64,000 bases of DNA from Cladocopium goreaui (GCA_947184155.2 CAMXCT020001458.1:450501-514500); one strand, 5' to 3'. Shown: positions 1 through 11,262, counted from the first letter of the stretch. Program-made: numbers and translations. The notes: a model not told the origin generated them from the letters alone.

Positions 1-450
1 GCTGTTTTCCTTTATTTTGCATCTTGGCATCCTACCTTTCGTGTTCTCGTTCTCAAGTTGGAATTGAATTGGGGTTTCCAGTAATTATTTTCAAATACCA
101 TCCAAAATGACATTGTATCCTTTTTTGGTGCAAAATTTTCAAGGAGGCTACAAGGAATCTCACCCCGCTTTCTGTTTTTTGAATGTTTGTTTGTTTTTTT
201 ATAATGACGCGCGCGAGACCCCTCCTGCAGAGGAGGCAGTCAACGGAAAAACTGCATCGTGACGTGATTTTTTTCCGAAAGGGCATCGTGGAAATTTATT
301 CAACCAGCCAATTTATGTTCCGTTTTTGGACAAACCAATCGTAATTCTGGGTATTTTTTTTTCTAGAGTAAATAAACACATATATATAAAATTCATAAAT
401 ATATATATATATATCTATATGCATATATATATACACATCTTTTTGCTCAA
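1..450. other. left edge: AT-rich non-coding sequence
   Basis: No exon can be supported here. It holds T-rich sequence and a TATATA tract at about 380-440. A possible acceptor (ctcctgcag) lies near 230 but nothing recognisable follows it. It is probably intron of the PPR gene whose first clear exon starts near 451. Confidence 0.5.
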
Positions 451-1102
451 GGTCAATCCCATTTTGAGTTTGATTTGGGTTGTTCCCCCTCCATCTCACC
501 AACAACCCCCAAGGAACAAATTTTTGAGTTGCTGGAAACTGTACGTCGTGGACACTGCTCCAGCGCCTTGGACAGCCATAACTTCACCCTTGGAATCTCA
601 GCCTGCGGCCGGGCCAAGCTCTGGCAAGAGGCCTGCTGGATTTTCGCCGCCATCCCGGAAACAGCACTTCAGCCGAACATCTTCAGCTACAATGCCACCA
701 TGAGTGCTTGCAGAAAGGCTGGAGAATGGCAGCAGACCATGCATTTTTTTCAGGAGATGAAGGGAAGAGTTGAACCTCATGTTGTGAGCTACAATGTGGC
801 CATCAGTTCATGTGCCAGCGGTGCAAAATGGCAGTTGGCCATAGGCCTGTTTGCCGCCATGCCAGTGGCAAAAGTATCTCCTGATATCGTCACTTACAGT
901 GCATCCATCACCTCCTGTGAACGCTTTGGAAAATGGCAACAGGCCCTGTGTTTGTTCGAGATGATGCCCAGAGCCACCATTCGACCAGATGTGATTTGCT
1001 ACAATGCTGCAATCAGTGGCTGTGAGAAGAGTGGTCATTGGCAAGAGGCATTGAATTTGTTTGTTTCGATGCAGCAGGCTGAAATTTTGCCAGATACAAT
1101 CA
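451..1102 (+). CDS. PPR exon 1 (five PPR units)
   Basis: Continuous open frame with five successive PPR units, each with an (F/V/I)-S/T/C-Y core and a W-Q-x-A helix. It ends inside the codon pair ATC A|GC. The intron 1103-1284 starts GC and ends AAG, and the next exon begins GC TAC AAT, restoring I-S-Y-N-A. The frame runs on past 1102 only as read-through of the intron. Confidence 0.85.
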
Positions 1103-4100
1103 GCTGCTGGAAGGTAGTTTCAAGTATGTTTAATGGTTGTTCAGTTTTCATGCCTACCATGCCTCTGGTAATAGTCCCAACTGCGACTATTTTGGAGGAG
1201 GTATTTTGTTCCCATCATCACGGAATGATCCCAATACCCCAGGATACACATCATGTTCAGAAAGTTTCCTTTTCCGCCACCAAGGCTACAATGCTACCAT
1301 CAGCGCGCATGAAAAGAGCAGTCACTGGGAAAACGCCGTGGTTCTATTTGATTCGATGCCTGCAGCGAAACTCTCTCCAGATGCTATCAGCTACAATGCC
1401 ACGATTAGCGCCTGTGGAAAGGTTGGACAGTGGCAAGCAGCATTGAAGATCTTTGAAGCTATGAACAAATCCAAGGTGTTCCCTGATACAATTACCTACA
1501 GTGCGGCGGTAGCGAGTTGTGTAAATGGTGCTGTATGGTCTCGGGCATTGAGCTTATTTGAATTCATGCCGCAAGCAAATGTGCAACCGAACGTCATATG
1601 CTACAATGTAGCCATAGGGGCTTGTGCCAGAAGTGGCCAATGGGAAGAGGCTTTGCGTTTTTTACAGGCCATGGCTGATGCAACGGTGTTGCCAAACAAC
1701 ATCAGCTACAATGCCGCCATCAGTGCTTGTGAGAAGGGCGGGCAGTGGCAGCAGGCTCTAAGAGTTCTTGATTTGATGCAGCTGTCAAAGTTGGTTCCAG
1801 ACCTTATCAGCTGCAATGCTGGAATCAGTGCTTGTGCAGCATGTGGCTGGGTCTCAGGTTTTATGTTTGGTCTGTCTTGTGCTTGGTGTTTTGTCTGGTG
1901 CAGTCTATTGGGGACCAGTACTCTCAGATGCAGAAAGCTGGCCAGTGGCCCCCAGCCATTCTTTTTTTTGTGGGTAGTTTTTTTTCGCTGCCACCCTCAG
2001 AAACCCACCGCAGTTTGAGGTGGGCAATGGTGGCAAGCAATCGTCTTGTTGAACTCCATGTCAAGGTTGAAGGCGTGGAGTTTGACCAAAACATGGGGCA
2101 AGTCATTGGGTACCTCACAATGGATGGCTGACCTTACAGCATAACCAGCTCATTTTCCGCGGTCTCAGCGATAAAACAAAATTGGAGCGATGGCCATGTA
2201 GGGAGTTCACATGTTTCAACTACAGGGCCGTTGTTGCATTTGTTGGAGGAAGAGCAAGATCCATGGGGTTGAGCCAATACCAATCAATGCCTCAATGGCC
2301 TGGCTAGTGGACTTACAACCTGGCCGGGTTCAAACTGATTTAGACATATTTAAACTACTTAGATAATTGATGAACTAGCTGATTAGTTAATGTATGAATG
2401 CTTCAAGCTGGTTTTCAATGTTTCAACTGGATTCAAAATGTCCCAAGCCAGGGGATCCCAATTGAATCTAGTCAGGTACAGCCCAGCGTCATCAGCTTCA
2501 GCGCCGCCATCAGCGCCTGCGAGAAGCTGGGTCAAGCCGCTGAGGCTGGACGACAACTTGGTGGATTGGTGACAAAAGACGGAGAAAGTGCCATTTCTAT
2601 CACCGGATTTTCTTGAGAAAAATGGGATTTCACCGATAGAAATAGGGTTTTGAAGGCGGGATATCCGTAGATTGTAACCATGATGAAGGACTGTGAGATA
2701 AGTGATAACCCCAGCCTTAGTGAGATGATTTCGACTGGCTGTTTGATCATTGTGCTGTGCGTCCCGGGACTCGCAAGTGGTCACCACTCCATAACGTAGT
2801 ATTGATGTGTATTTATAATGGGAAACTCGTCGCCACCAAGTGAGACATGTAACATACCAATTTATCAATCGGAAATCACAAGTGAAATCACCTCGGGTCT
2901 CTTTTTGTTTGTTCATCCCCAACTCCTGATTTTCTCATCCCTCGATTTCGTCCAGGCTGAAGGCCTCTTCGAGCGCATGCAGGCGGAGGGCGTGGCAGCG
3001 GACGTCATCGGCTGCAATGCTCTGATCAGCGCCTGCAGCAAGGGACAGGAGTGGCACCGAGCCCTGCAAGTCTTGGGATCCATGAAAACCGCCAGGTGGG
3101 GCCCTGGCAATGAAAAGAGCGGGAAATTCAGATAACCAACTTTGGGGTTTCATGGAGGTTTCATGGGATTCGAATGGGATTTACCCAGCAAATCCATGCT
3201 CCAAGATTGTAGGTGAATGATTGCCACAAGAAGGCAAGAGTGATGATTTTACCTCTTGATTTTGCCAATTTTCCTCGAAAATGTATCTGTGGTGGCCAGG
3301 GAGCAACCTTGTTAAACCAACCATACTGGTGATATTTTTATTATCAATGGCCAGATCATATCAAACACCCCCAATATCAAGCATGCTTTAGTGACTTACA
3401 GATATCTGAGACCAGTAACCATGGGGGTGTTTGACCTGAACGGGGAATAGGACTAAAATTGATGGATATATATATATACTATTATATATAACATATGAAA
3501 TATCATATATAATATATAATGCATAATGTAGAATATATAATATATATATATATATATTTTTTTTTAATATATAATATAATATATATAATATATCATTATA
3601 TCATAAATCAGAAATATAATATATCATATATAAAATATCATATTTAATATTTCATATTTAATAACTCATATTTAATATATAATATATAATGTATAATATA
3701 TAATATATAATATATTATATATAATGTATAGTATATAATATAATATATCATATATAATATATCATATATAATATATCTTATATAATATTTCATATTAAAT
3801 ATTTCATATTTAATACATCATATTTAATAAATCCAATATAATTTACAATATATAATATATTTAATATATATCATATATAATATATAATATATAATGTATT
3901 ATATATAATATAAACTATATAATATATAATATATAAAATAAACTATATAATATGTAGAATATATATATAATATATGATATTTAATATATAATATATAACA
4001 TAATATATATAGTATATATATAATATATAGTATATAATATATAATATATAATTTATATAGTATATATATAATATATAATATATAATTTATAATATATAAT

Positions 4101-5590
4101 ATATAATATATATATAATATATAATATATACTATTTATAATATAATATATAATATGTGATATTTAATATAATATGTATATATATAGATATTCATAGCTTG
4201 AGGGCCTGTCCAAGAATGTGGCATTCTTCTGGCCCCAAGCCAGGCTTCTGCCCAACGTCATCAGTGCCTTGGATGATGAAGGATGATGGAAAAATGTGGA
4301 TGTCTTCATGTCTTTCGCTGTGGGAGAGTTACCTCCGGTAAATTAATATAGCTATGGTATATACGGCTCATTTAGTTTGATGGTTCTCTTTGATTTACCT
4401 ATTTGAAATTGTGATTTCAATAGCTATGTTGAATTGCCAAAAGGGTATGGGAAACGCAGTGTGGATGGGAAGATTAAGTTGGGCTGGAAAGAGAGAGGAT
4501 TATGTTTTTTTTTTGGGACGGGAACCCTGGGGAGAGTTATGTATGAAATGTGCAGTGTTGGATGGATCTTGGCGGCTAAGCTCAACCTTCAAGTCACAGG
4601 GTTCGAGATGGTTTGGCCAATTCTGAGAACGACAGCTGCCTTTTCAAGATGACAAGTTTAGTTGCATAGGAAAACATATATCATATACCTTTTCATCACA
4701 TACCATCAAAATCCATCAAACATGATTAGACAATATCCATTTTCTCAATACCAGATTTGAATCCAACAAGGTGTCCCGCTTGTTCATGGGGTTTGTTTCT
4801 GTCACTTTGCTGTATCACTTCAAGGCTATACGGCCATCATCGGTCACTTTGAAAAACTGGGGCAGTGGCAGCATGCTCTGGGTTTGTTCCGAGCCATGCT
4901 GAAAGAAAAGGTCCAGCCAGACCATTTGAGTTACAGCACCCTGGCAGTTTTCAGAGTTTTGGGTTGTTGTTAGTTTCGTGGAGCAAACAGTGACGTGCAA
5001 CTTGCGAGTGACAAGGAACTTGTGACTCACCAGTTTCGAAAGCTGAAAATGAAATATTATCTTTATATAAGCCAGGGTAAAACCATAGAAATTGGTTTAT
5101 CAGAAAACCTTTGTTACATCTTTAGCTACATCTCTATCTAAAACCTTTTTTGGGAATCAATATCTTTGTGGTGTGAATTTTTGTGATGCATCTGAACTTG
5201 ACCGTTGCACCCACTTTAGTCAGCAATACTGCAAGAATGGTCATAGTCAATAGTAGTAGCAGTAGTCCTTGAAATCTCTTTCTGTTTCTACAGAAGTGTT
5301 TGGATATCTATGTGGGTGCTTCATGGTGTTTCCTAGGCTAGGGGCACCCCAAAATCATGGCTTTCCCCATTAGTAATGGCAAATGTTTGGATGATTTTGA
5401 GGTCAACCATTTTAGGAACTCCCCATACTGTTGGACGATTTGTACACAGTGAGACAAGCGAGGCATAGTTATTGGTGCTTGTGAGCGTGCCAGTCAGCAT
5501 CAAGAGGCATTGAGTTTATTCGCGTCTATGCCCAAGACACATCAGAACTCGAGCACAAGCACCACCACATTGATGGCAACTTGTCGGTGG
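451..5590 (+). CDS. pentatricopeptide repeat (PPR) protein, multi-exon, 5' end outside window
   Basis: PPR proteins bind RNA in a sequence-specific way and usually act in organelle RNA processing; that role is inferred from the family. About 15 PPR units of ~35 residues can be read with the recurrent core S-Y-N-A-A-I-S-A-C-E...Q-W-Q-A-L-x-L-F. Exons inferred from splice signals and phase: ~451-1102, 1285-1835, 1928-~1960, 2476-2544, 2956-3095, 4244-4263 (20 nt), 4825-4935, 5463-~5560. Joins at 1102/1285, 2544/2956, 3095/4244, 4263/4825 and 4935/5463 restore the 35-residue register exactly. Several introns start GC (1103, 1836, 2545, 4936). The first exon is open upstream without an in-frame ATG and follows a ctcaag acceptor, so the start lies outside the window. 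The join 1960/2476 and the 3' end are unresolved, so the last exon boundary is approximate. Confident on family, less on the end. Confidence 0.85.
1285..1835 (+). CDS. PPR exon 2 (five PPR units)
   Basis: Carries five clean PPR units (for example SYNATISACGKVGQWQ, CYNVAIGACARSGQWE and SYNAAISACEKGGQWQ). It ends after ISAC at 1835. The downstream intron starts GC at 1836 and ends cag at 1927, after which the frame resumes with M-Q-K-A-G-Q-W. Confidence 0.85.
2476..2544 (+). CDS. PPR exon (VQPSVISFSAAISACEK unit)
   Basis: Acceptor gtcag at 2475. The exon reads V-Q-P-S-V-I-S-F-S-A-A-I-S-A-C-E-K-L-G-Q-A-A-E. With a GC donor at 2545 it joins 2956 (A-E-G-L-F-E-R-M) so that the second helix of the PPR unit has normal spacing. 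Donor and acceptor share AGGCTG. Confidence 0.75.
2956..3095 (+). CDS. PPR exon (GLFERM ... ALQVLGSM)
   Basis: Follows a tccag acceptor. Contains the end of one PPR unit (LFERMQAEGVAA) and a full further one (CNALISACSKGQEWHRAL). It ends GCC AG before a GT donor at 3096. The reading phase fits the 20-nt exon at 4244. Confidence 0.8.
3455..4195. repeat. TATAATA low-complexity tract
   Basis: About 730 bp made almost only of A and T, built of ATATAATAT/TATCATATTTAATAT variants. It sits inside the intron between the PPR exons at 2956 and 4244. No coding potential. Confidence 0.95.
4244..4263 (+). CDS. 20-nt PPR microexon
   Basis: Between an acceptor (ccag, ending 4243) and a GT donor (4264) lies a 20-nt piece. 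Joined to the flanking exons it supplies R-L-L-P-N-V-I-S, exactly the missing loop between two PPR units (SMKTA|RLLPNVIS|YTAIIGHFEK). The phase fits on both sides. It lies about 1.15 kb from the preceding exon, past the AT-rich tract. Confidence 0.7.
4825..4935 (+). CDS. PPR exon (YTAIIGHFEKLGQWQHAL)
   Basis: Acceptor caag at 4824. One full PPR unit followed by VQPDHLSY. It ends TAC A before a GC donor at 4936. The next exon at 5463 (GC ATA GTT ATT) gives Y-S-I-V-I-G-A-C-E, correct PPR spacing. Confidence 0.8.
5463..5560 (+). CDS. PPR exon (VIGACERASQHQEALSLF)
   Basis: Acceptor gcgag at 5462. Reads I-V-I-G-A-C-E-R-A-S-Q-H-Q-E-A-L-S-L-F-A-S-M-P, a canonical PPR unit. The 3' boundary is not certain. 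In-frame stops appear by about 5610, so this may be the last PPR exon or be followed by one I cannot identify. Confidence 0.65.
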
Positions 5591-6671
5591 TTTCACGTCC
5601 ATTCATAATTTTCTTTACTCTGTGTGTCTATGACGTTTCTGTTTTAATTGTAGTGTACCCTCTTTGGATGATTTGGGGGGTGCCTAGTTTTTGGGAGATA
5701 CTCGTACCAGTATCCATGTATGGGCAAATGGTCTGGAAACATACATAAACAGTTGGTTGATACCCACAACTGATTTTATTCGTCGTAACATGTTGTAACT
5801 GCGAGTGGTGAAGCAGTCTCTCTTGGATGTTCTTCCAGCCTTTGCTGGAGGCATTACGGAGTTCAAGAACTTGAACGGCCAGGTCGCCAGGTTGCTGGAA
5901 ACAGAGCCTGACATAGCCTGACTTTTTGTCATTTCCGAAATCGAAATGCTGGACATGTTTTAGTAATTTTAGTACTAGAATACCCAAAGAATACCCCCAA
6001 AGTCTGCTGTGGTTCTCTTGGAAAATCCTATTTTGAGCCATAGAAATTTGATCTGAACAATTCCGGCACCTGAAAACTGGATGTCGTGCGAAAGCGTCCA
6101 AGCCGCCAATGGGCAGTGGCCACTTACTGATGGCATCGCTTGAGGGTTGACTTCCTGAGTCAGTAGATGACGTGACCAAACTTGGGAGTCATCCCAAACA
6201 GTGGATTCTGTATCATCACAGAATCATCACATAAAAATTGGAAATTGTCAAACATGTTTTGGATGACATGACCAATTTACAAACCAAATGAATCCAGAAA
6301 AGTTTGCAACTTGGTCGCCGTGGATTCAGTTGGACGAGACCATAGAAATCAATCACCGTAGCGGAAAAGTCTCAAGCAGCATGGCCATGTGCTGGAGAGT
6401 TTGGGCGCAGTTTCTTTCGTCAATATCACCTGTGTATACCTGTGCCCTGTTTCTACCCAGACCGGGCATGAAGATTCATCGGTCAGATCGGGGTTGCCGA
6501 TAAGAACTTGCCATGGTGATGTGGTGGACCCAATCATAAACCACACCTCGCTTTACCTTTTTATGACATGTTTCATTGTTGTTGAACCGAATCCTACGAA
6601 TTGGGATTTATAGGGATTTATCAAGCGATGATCATCAGTTGATGATGTGTTGCTCACCAAATGCCATCAGA

Positions 6672-6735
6672 TTCAGCTCCCAGAAACCTCGAAAGCTCGT
6701 CTTCCGGAGGGGATCCTGTCCACAGCAGATGGAAG
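6672..6735 (+). CDS. helicase exon a (GGDPVHSRWK)
   Basis: Ends ...GGDPVHSRWK before a GC donor at 6736. Joined to 6968 it gives R-W-K-A-I-L-S-G-F-F, the expected helicase order. The acceptor is probably catcag at 6670 or cccag about 6682. Confidence 0.6.
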
Positions 6736-9523
6736 GCTGTCAAGAGCAAGGGTTTACATCGTGACAAGAAGGATAAATGGTGGTTATCAATACATCCTTC
6801 TTTGAGATATTGTTGGGGCTGATAACTTCCTACAGGGTTGGTGATCAGTTCCAACTTTTACATCATTGGATAAATTTGGTACTAAGCATAAGACTGGGGT
6901 TTGGGAAACCGGTTCATTCCGAGGTTTCCCAGGTGGGATAGAAACTTCATCCTGAGGCCAAAGAAAGGCCATCCTGTCTGGCTTCTTCTACAACACCGCG
7001 CGGCTCAGGAAAGATGGGTCTGGAACTGAGACGGCAGGTCTTGGGGGGCCATGATCAGCATGATCAATCCGCCAGAAGGTTAGGTAGTTTAATCCCCTAT
7101 TCTTTGGCTATAAATGGAAAATAACCACAAGCAGCAAAAGATGTTTTCTTCTGGACTACCAAAGATTGACCATGGATCCAAGTTCATGGATTTCTTTTTT
7201 GGAACAGCATCATACAACATCTGAAGATGAGGCACTTTCTTGGCCTACGAGGTCACAACCTGGACATGTTCCCCATTGGAATTCACCAAAGGGAAGCTAT
7301 GTTGAAAACGGGCTTCATTTTTGGTCGTCCCTTTGAGCAATTTAAGAATTCATGAACCTGGCAAGGATCGCCCCCACGAAATTCAGTGGCTAAGGTCATA
7401 TGTGACGGTGAAGCATCCACATACTGTCTCTTGGTGTCTCGATCAGGTCCTTGGGGGCACATAACCATGCGTTCAGGGTATATCAGGGTATACTGCTCCA
7501 GTGGTACTTTCCAAAATTTGGGAGGGGTCCCAAATGGCTTACGTTTTTTTTTGCGGACTCCATTCAATCAATTCTTCAAATTCTTCATATGGTTTTGCAT
7601 CAGGTTGAGATCCATCCGACTTCCTCGCTCTTCGGGCAGCAACCGAAATTGGTCGGGGAAACTGAGCTGTTGCGGGGTCTGACGGCCTGGGCACTTGCTT
7701 GAACGACTTCGACGTCTCAAAGTTTAATGTGGGTAAAACTTATTAATAATAAATTGCCCATTGAATGGGAATTGTTTATACCATCTGTAAAAATGGCGAT
7801 TTCGGGGATGGTTCATGAAATTGTTTTACCCACACAGGAAATTTACTGGTTACTTTCTGACTTTGTAGAGCTGTTGAGGCATTTGTGGATGTAAGATTCA
7901 CGGACCAGTGAATCATTCACCAACTGTTGGTTTAGAGGTGCTGGTTTTGGTTGAACTGGAGGAATTTCTGTGGGGTCATGACAAGCCATCAAGGCACGGA
8001 ATTTCAGAAAGGAGGTTGGTTGAATCCTCCCAGTGCCATTCGCAAGACGTTCCAGTCTTGCCCATCGATGAGGCAGGGGATGGGGACATAAGCTCAAGCA
8101 ATCAAAACACCCTTGATATCCCTTGATATACAGTAAGATGGATCCCCAAAAACATGATTTTTAACTTCAAGCTTCTAGGTCAATTTCCATGACAACAGCA
8201 AGATGTCCACTAAAGCCGCCACGGTGATGAGGTGTGCTACCATGAACTGGTGCTGACCACGAAAGAGTTCATGCGAGGAGTGGCTCAGCCGCAGCGAGAC
8301 CAGCATCATTGTGGCTGTCCACAGAAATGTTGACAATGACTTCTACATCGTTAATCAATGTTAATCATCCAATCTGTCGTGGGTCAAGTTCGCAGAGCTT
8401 AGGGTGCGTGCACTCTTGACCCCGACACACAAACAAAACACTAGGGCACCGCATGTTTTGCTCATTTGTTTGTATTAAAATGTATTAAACATCCAACTTT
8501 AGGGATACCGAATTTCGACCCGTAGCCTTCTGCTAGACAGTTCTTTTTTGTGAGGAGATATTATCCATAAGGGAAGCCAGAGGAAGCCCCAAACCTCGGC
8601 GGTTACAAGACCCCATTCGAATGTGCCTCCCAGTTAGATGCTGGATCACGCTGTGTGACCGTTTGTGTATATGTGTATATTAAGATATGGTAAGAGTCTA
8701 GTAATTAATAGTTATATAACAACATATATATATAATATATATATATATATCAGTACTGTATATAGTATACACATAGTATACACACATACATAAAGGAGAC
8801 ATCATATGATATCATGTATCTGGTGATATCATGTATCTGGTGATATCGTTTACCCGAAGCAAGCACTTCATATGCACCACTCAACTGCCGCCCAGTGCAT
8901 TGAAGTGAAACCCGAGTGGCTGTTGGAGGTGCTGGTCTCTCCTCCAGTGGACGGTGCTGAAAGCGGGGATTTTATCAACAAATGTGGATTTGACATGAAC
9001 CAACAAACATGAGGATATAATCAATATAAATGAGGATCTATCATGATCTATCCGGCTTGCATTTTCTACGGGAATCGCTTGAAGAACATAATGAACGTAT
9101 TGCCATCGTGGTGTAGGAAATAGTGCGTTACTTTGAAGACGTATTGCCATTGTCAATTTCAGTACGAAACATGGGACCAGAGCCTGGAAATATCAGGGAC
9201 CACCAAAAACCTTGGGTATAGACAGATGGGCCAAAAATGACCTCAGCACAGGTGGCTCCACACTTCTACCAGTCCAAGGAGGGATGGTTCTGCGGATCGG
9301 AGTATTTTTTGGAGATCACATCGCGTTGCGATGTCAAAGTGACCAGAAATCCTCCTGGTGCTCATTTTTTTCAGGTCACTCTCCATGGCTTTCTCGGCTG
9401 ATCAACAAAAACCATGGCCGAAAATGTCGCAGCCGATTTTTTGTCCAGGACTTGGACGGTTTCAAGGGCAAGATGCCAAAGGGTCAGGGAGCCGCTGCCG
9501 GCGGCTTTGGAGCAGCAAAGTAG
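6672..9523 (+). CDS. DEAH-box RNA helicase, DHX16/PRP2-like, C-terminal part
   Basis: PRP2/DHX16 helicases remodel the spliceosome before the first catalytic step (family knowledge). Nine exons join in phase: ~6672-6735, 6968-7017, 7395-7425, 7604-7651, 8232-8279, 8896-8928, 9252-9278, 9449-9523 (stop TAG), with the first exon's start uncertain. Motifs in order: SGFFYNTARL, SYVTVKHPHT, VEIHPTSSLFGQQPK, CYHELVLTTKEFMR, EVKPEWLLE, VAPHFYQSK and a C-terminal KMPKG followed by an Ala/Gly-rich tail. These match the OB-fold and tail of DHX16-type proteins in order and spacing. One intron starts GC (6736) and one GA (9279); the rest start GT. No ATPase core (GxGKT, DEAH) was found between the PPR exons and 6672, so this is a truncated copy, a chimera with the PPR gene, or a gene whose core I could not see. 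Confidence 0.8.
6968..7017 (+). CDS. helicase exon b (AILSGFFYNTARL)
   Basis: Acceptor aaag at 6967, GT donor at 7018. Reads A-I-L-S-G-F-F-Y-N-T-A-R-L-R-K-D, a signature of DEAH helicase C-terminal domains. The exon ends with two bases of a Gly codon completed by the next exon. Confidence 0.8.
7395..7425 (+). CDS. helicase 31-nt microexon (SYVTVKHPHT)
   Basis: Flanked by taag and a GT donor at 7426. It supplies G-S-Y-V-T-V-K-H-P-H-T, fitting without gap between the exons at 6968 and 7604. Confidence 0.7.
7604..7651 (+). CDS. helicase exon d (VEIHPTSSLFGQQPK)
   Basis: Acceptor catcag at 7603, GT donor at 7652. Contains the conserved I-H-P-x-S-S-L-F motif of DEAH helicases. 48 nt, phase 0 at both ends. 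Confidence 0.8.
8232..8279 (+). CDS. helicase exon e (YHELVLTTKEFMR)
   Basis: Acceptor gatgag at 8231, GT donor at 8280. The Y-H-E-L-V-L-T-T-K-E-F-M-R block is nearly diagnostic of the spliceosomal DEAH helicase group (PRP2/PRP22/DHX16). Confidence 0.85.
8896..8928 (+). CDS. helicase exon f (CIEVKPEWLLE)
   Basis: 33 nt between cccag and a GT donor at 8929. Reads C-I-E-V-K-P-E-W-L-L-E, the E-W-L-x-E block that precedes APHYY in this family. Confidence 0.8.
9252..9278 (+). CDS. helicase exon g (VAPHFYQSK)
   Basis: 27 nt reading V-A-P-H-F-Y-Q-S-K after a cacag acceptor. The following intron begins GA (AAG|GAGGGA) and ends CAG|GAC, so GGA is repeated at both ends. Confidence 0.8.
9449..9523 (+). 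CDS. helicase last exon
   Basis: Acceptor gtccag at 9448. Reads D-L-D-G-F-K-G-K-M-P-K-G-Q-G-A-A then an Ala/Gly tail and TAG. K-x-x-K-M-P-K near the end is seen in DHX16 homologues. Confidence 0.8.
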   Translation, partial: DLDGFKGKMPKGQGAAAGGFGAAK

Positions 9524-9938
9524 GGGACCATGGCGGTGAAAGGCGTTTCGGGTCAGTGACAATGATGGGGGCCTCTACTAGTTGTGACCAGGTCACTAAC
9601 AACAACCAAATATGATGTAATTAATCATTATAAGAGAGACTATATGTATACTACACAATACTACACATATCTATACATAAACTCAGTTTGATGGGTTAAA
9701 AACAAAGCAGTTGGAACAACTAATTAGCCAGTTTTTCCTGGTCCCTCACTTGTTAACTGCTAGGAGCCGTCAACTTCATAGGTTGCCAGCAACAGAATTT
9801 ATGTTTCCGGTCCATAGAATTTGCTCGACCTGGAATTTTGGCTTTCTTTTAAGGTTCAATAAACATGCTAATTCCAACCCAAGGTCCCAGGTTATGCTGA
9901 AACACAGCACGAGTTGCAGGGTTCATTGTTGCACTTAG

Positions 9939-10044
9939 GTGACCCCCTCGCTGTTTCCAGCATGGGCTGGTTGTGTAATGCACCCGGCATCAGTGGATCC
10001 GCGCTGAGCGCCGCCGTTTCTCTCGCCATGGCAGCAGTGCAGTG
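9939..10044 (+). CDS. exon of unrecognised gene (or first exon)
   Basis: Acceptor gcacttag, canonical donor GTGAGG at 10045. Open frame with GISGSALSAAVSLAMAAVQW. It contains an ATG (SSMGWLCNAPG), so it could be an initial exon. The opposite strand is also open, with a good acceptor (ctttctcag), so strand is not fully certain. Confidence 0.45.
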
Positions 10045-10796
10045 GTGAGGAAAAATCTGAGAAAGATCGAGGTGATGAAGATGAAACACACTGCTACTCT
10101 TTTGATGCAGGATTAGGATGTCGTACGATTGTTCTTTACAGATGTGCGAGCTTTACAGAGGTGGATTTGATATCAAATTAATTACATTTAGTACAGGTAC
10201 TGGTACATGTGTAGTGTACTGGAACTATTCTTCTTGGTGGTGATAAATGATGTCAAATGCTGTTCAGCTCTCCATGACTAACATCTACCAAGATATTTTA
10301 ATTTTATTGCTTTTGTATACTTCAGTGGTTTAAAGCTGCAGCTCGATGTGAATTGATTACTGCTGGTGTTGCGATTGCTTGCAATACCAAAGCTGTCGAT
10401 CGAGTTTTTGGCATATGACTCCGCAGCGTCAAAGTGTCAAAGATTAAGAAGGCCGTGTTTTTTCCGAAAGCAAGGGGAAACAACTTGAATAGCATATCTT
10501 AAATCAGATGGCTGTAGTATAAATATGTATAAATCATTAAGATTCATTAACTACGATATTCCTAAAGTTCCTTACTTCATACACTTTGCTAGTCTACATG
10601 ACAAGATATACACCAACACATAAAAGACATGTTGTAATTCTCACATACAGAGTGAATCCACTGATAGCAAGCCTTTAGCTGCTTTTCTCGATGCTGGTTG
10701 CCATGTGTGACGACCGATGGTAGAGTCGATAGGCAAGGACTTCGTATGGGTCGAAGAATGGGGGATGCCCCATCTTTTTGTTGATTGGGAACATGA

Positions 10797-10912
10797 TACC
10801 CTCTGGTAATGACTAACAGTTTGCTATTGAAAATATCCATAGAAATAGTGGGTTTATCCATGAAACATGGTGGATCTTTCCAGTTCGTTATGTAAACGTT
10901 TACCAGAGGGTA
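10797..10912. repeat. family 1 palindrome, copy 1
   Basis: Ends TACCCTCTGGTAA and TTACCAGAGGGTA with complementary arms. Its outermost TA may be the target duplication. Confidence 0.9.
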
Positions 10913-10968
10913 ATTTAAGCCATTGGATTTTGGAGGTAACATGAGTCGGAAATGGAGGATGGTTCCAG

Positions 10969-11069
10969 GTTGAGGCCTCCACATGGCACCAGAGTAACCA
11001 GTACTGCAGCAGAATCTCTGAGTTGGGGACGCCGTGTGATGCCCATGAACTGCCGCTGTTTGGAATCTG
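10969..11069 (+). CDS. exon of unrecognised gene
   Basis: Acceptor ggttccag, donor GTGACT. Reads VEASTWHQSNQYCSRISE then LGTPCDAHELPLFG, with no stop. It starts about 57 bp after a family 1 palindrome (10797-10912). Function not recognised. Confidence 0.5.
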
Positions 11070-11262
11070 GTGACTGCCAACATCGATGGGCTGAAAGGAG
11101 ATTGTTGCCAAAACCACTAGGTGATGCTCCAATGGGACTTGTCACCAAAAAAATGCATGGAGCTGACCAGTACTATCATTGTTACATCTGACTTGTAGGG
11201 CTTGATCAGTCCAGCTACAAACCACACATCATTTGGGTCAGTCTAACCACCAAAAAATAGAC

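Noticed and set aside
6000..6500. Search for the missing helicase core (GxGKT, DEAH, GDHLxLL)
   Set aside because: None of the three frames on either strand gave a recognisable motif; the stretches at 5826-5900 and 6380-6480 were not convincing.
9371..9562. Minus-strand frame over the helicase C-terminus
   Set aside because: The + strand gives the DHX16-like KMPKG tail in phase with eight upstream exons.
10706..10803. Frame MVESIGKDFVWVEEWGMPHL as an exon
   Set aside because: It runs straight into a family 1 palindrome, which supplies its stop, and no splice signals were clear.
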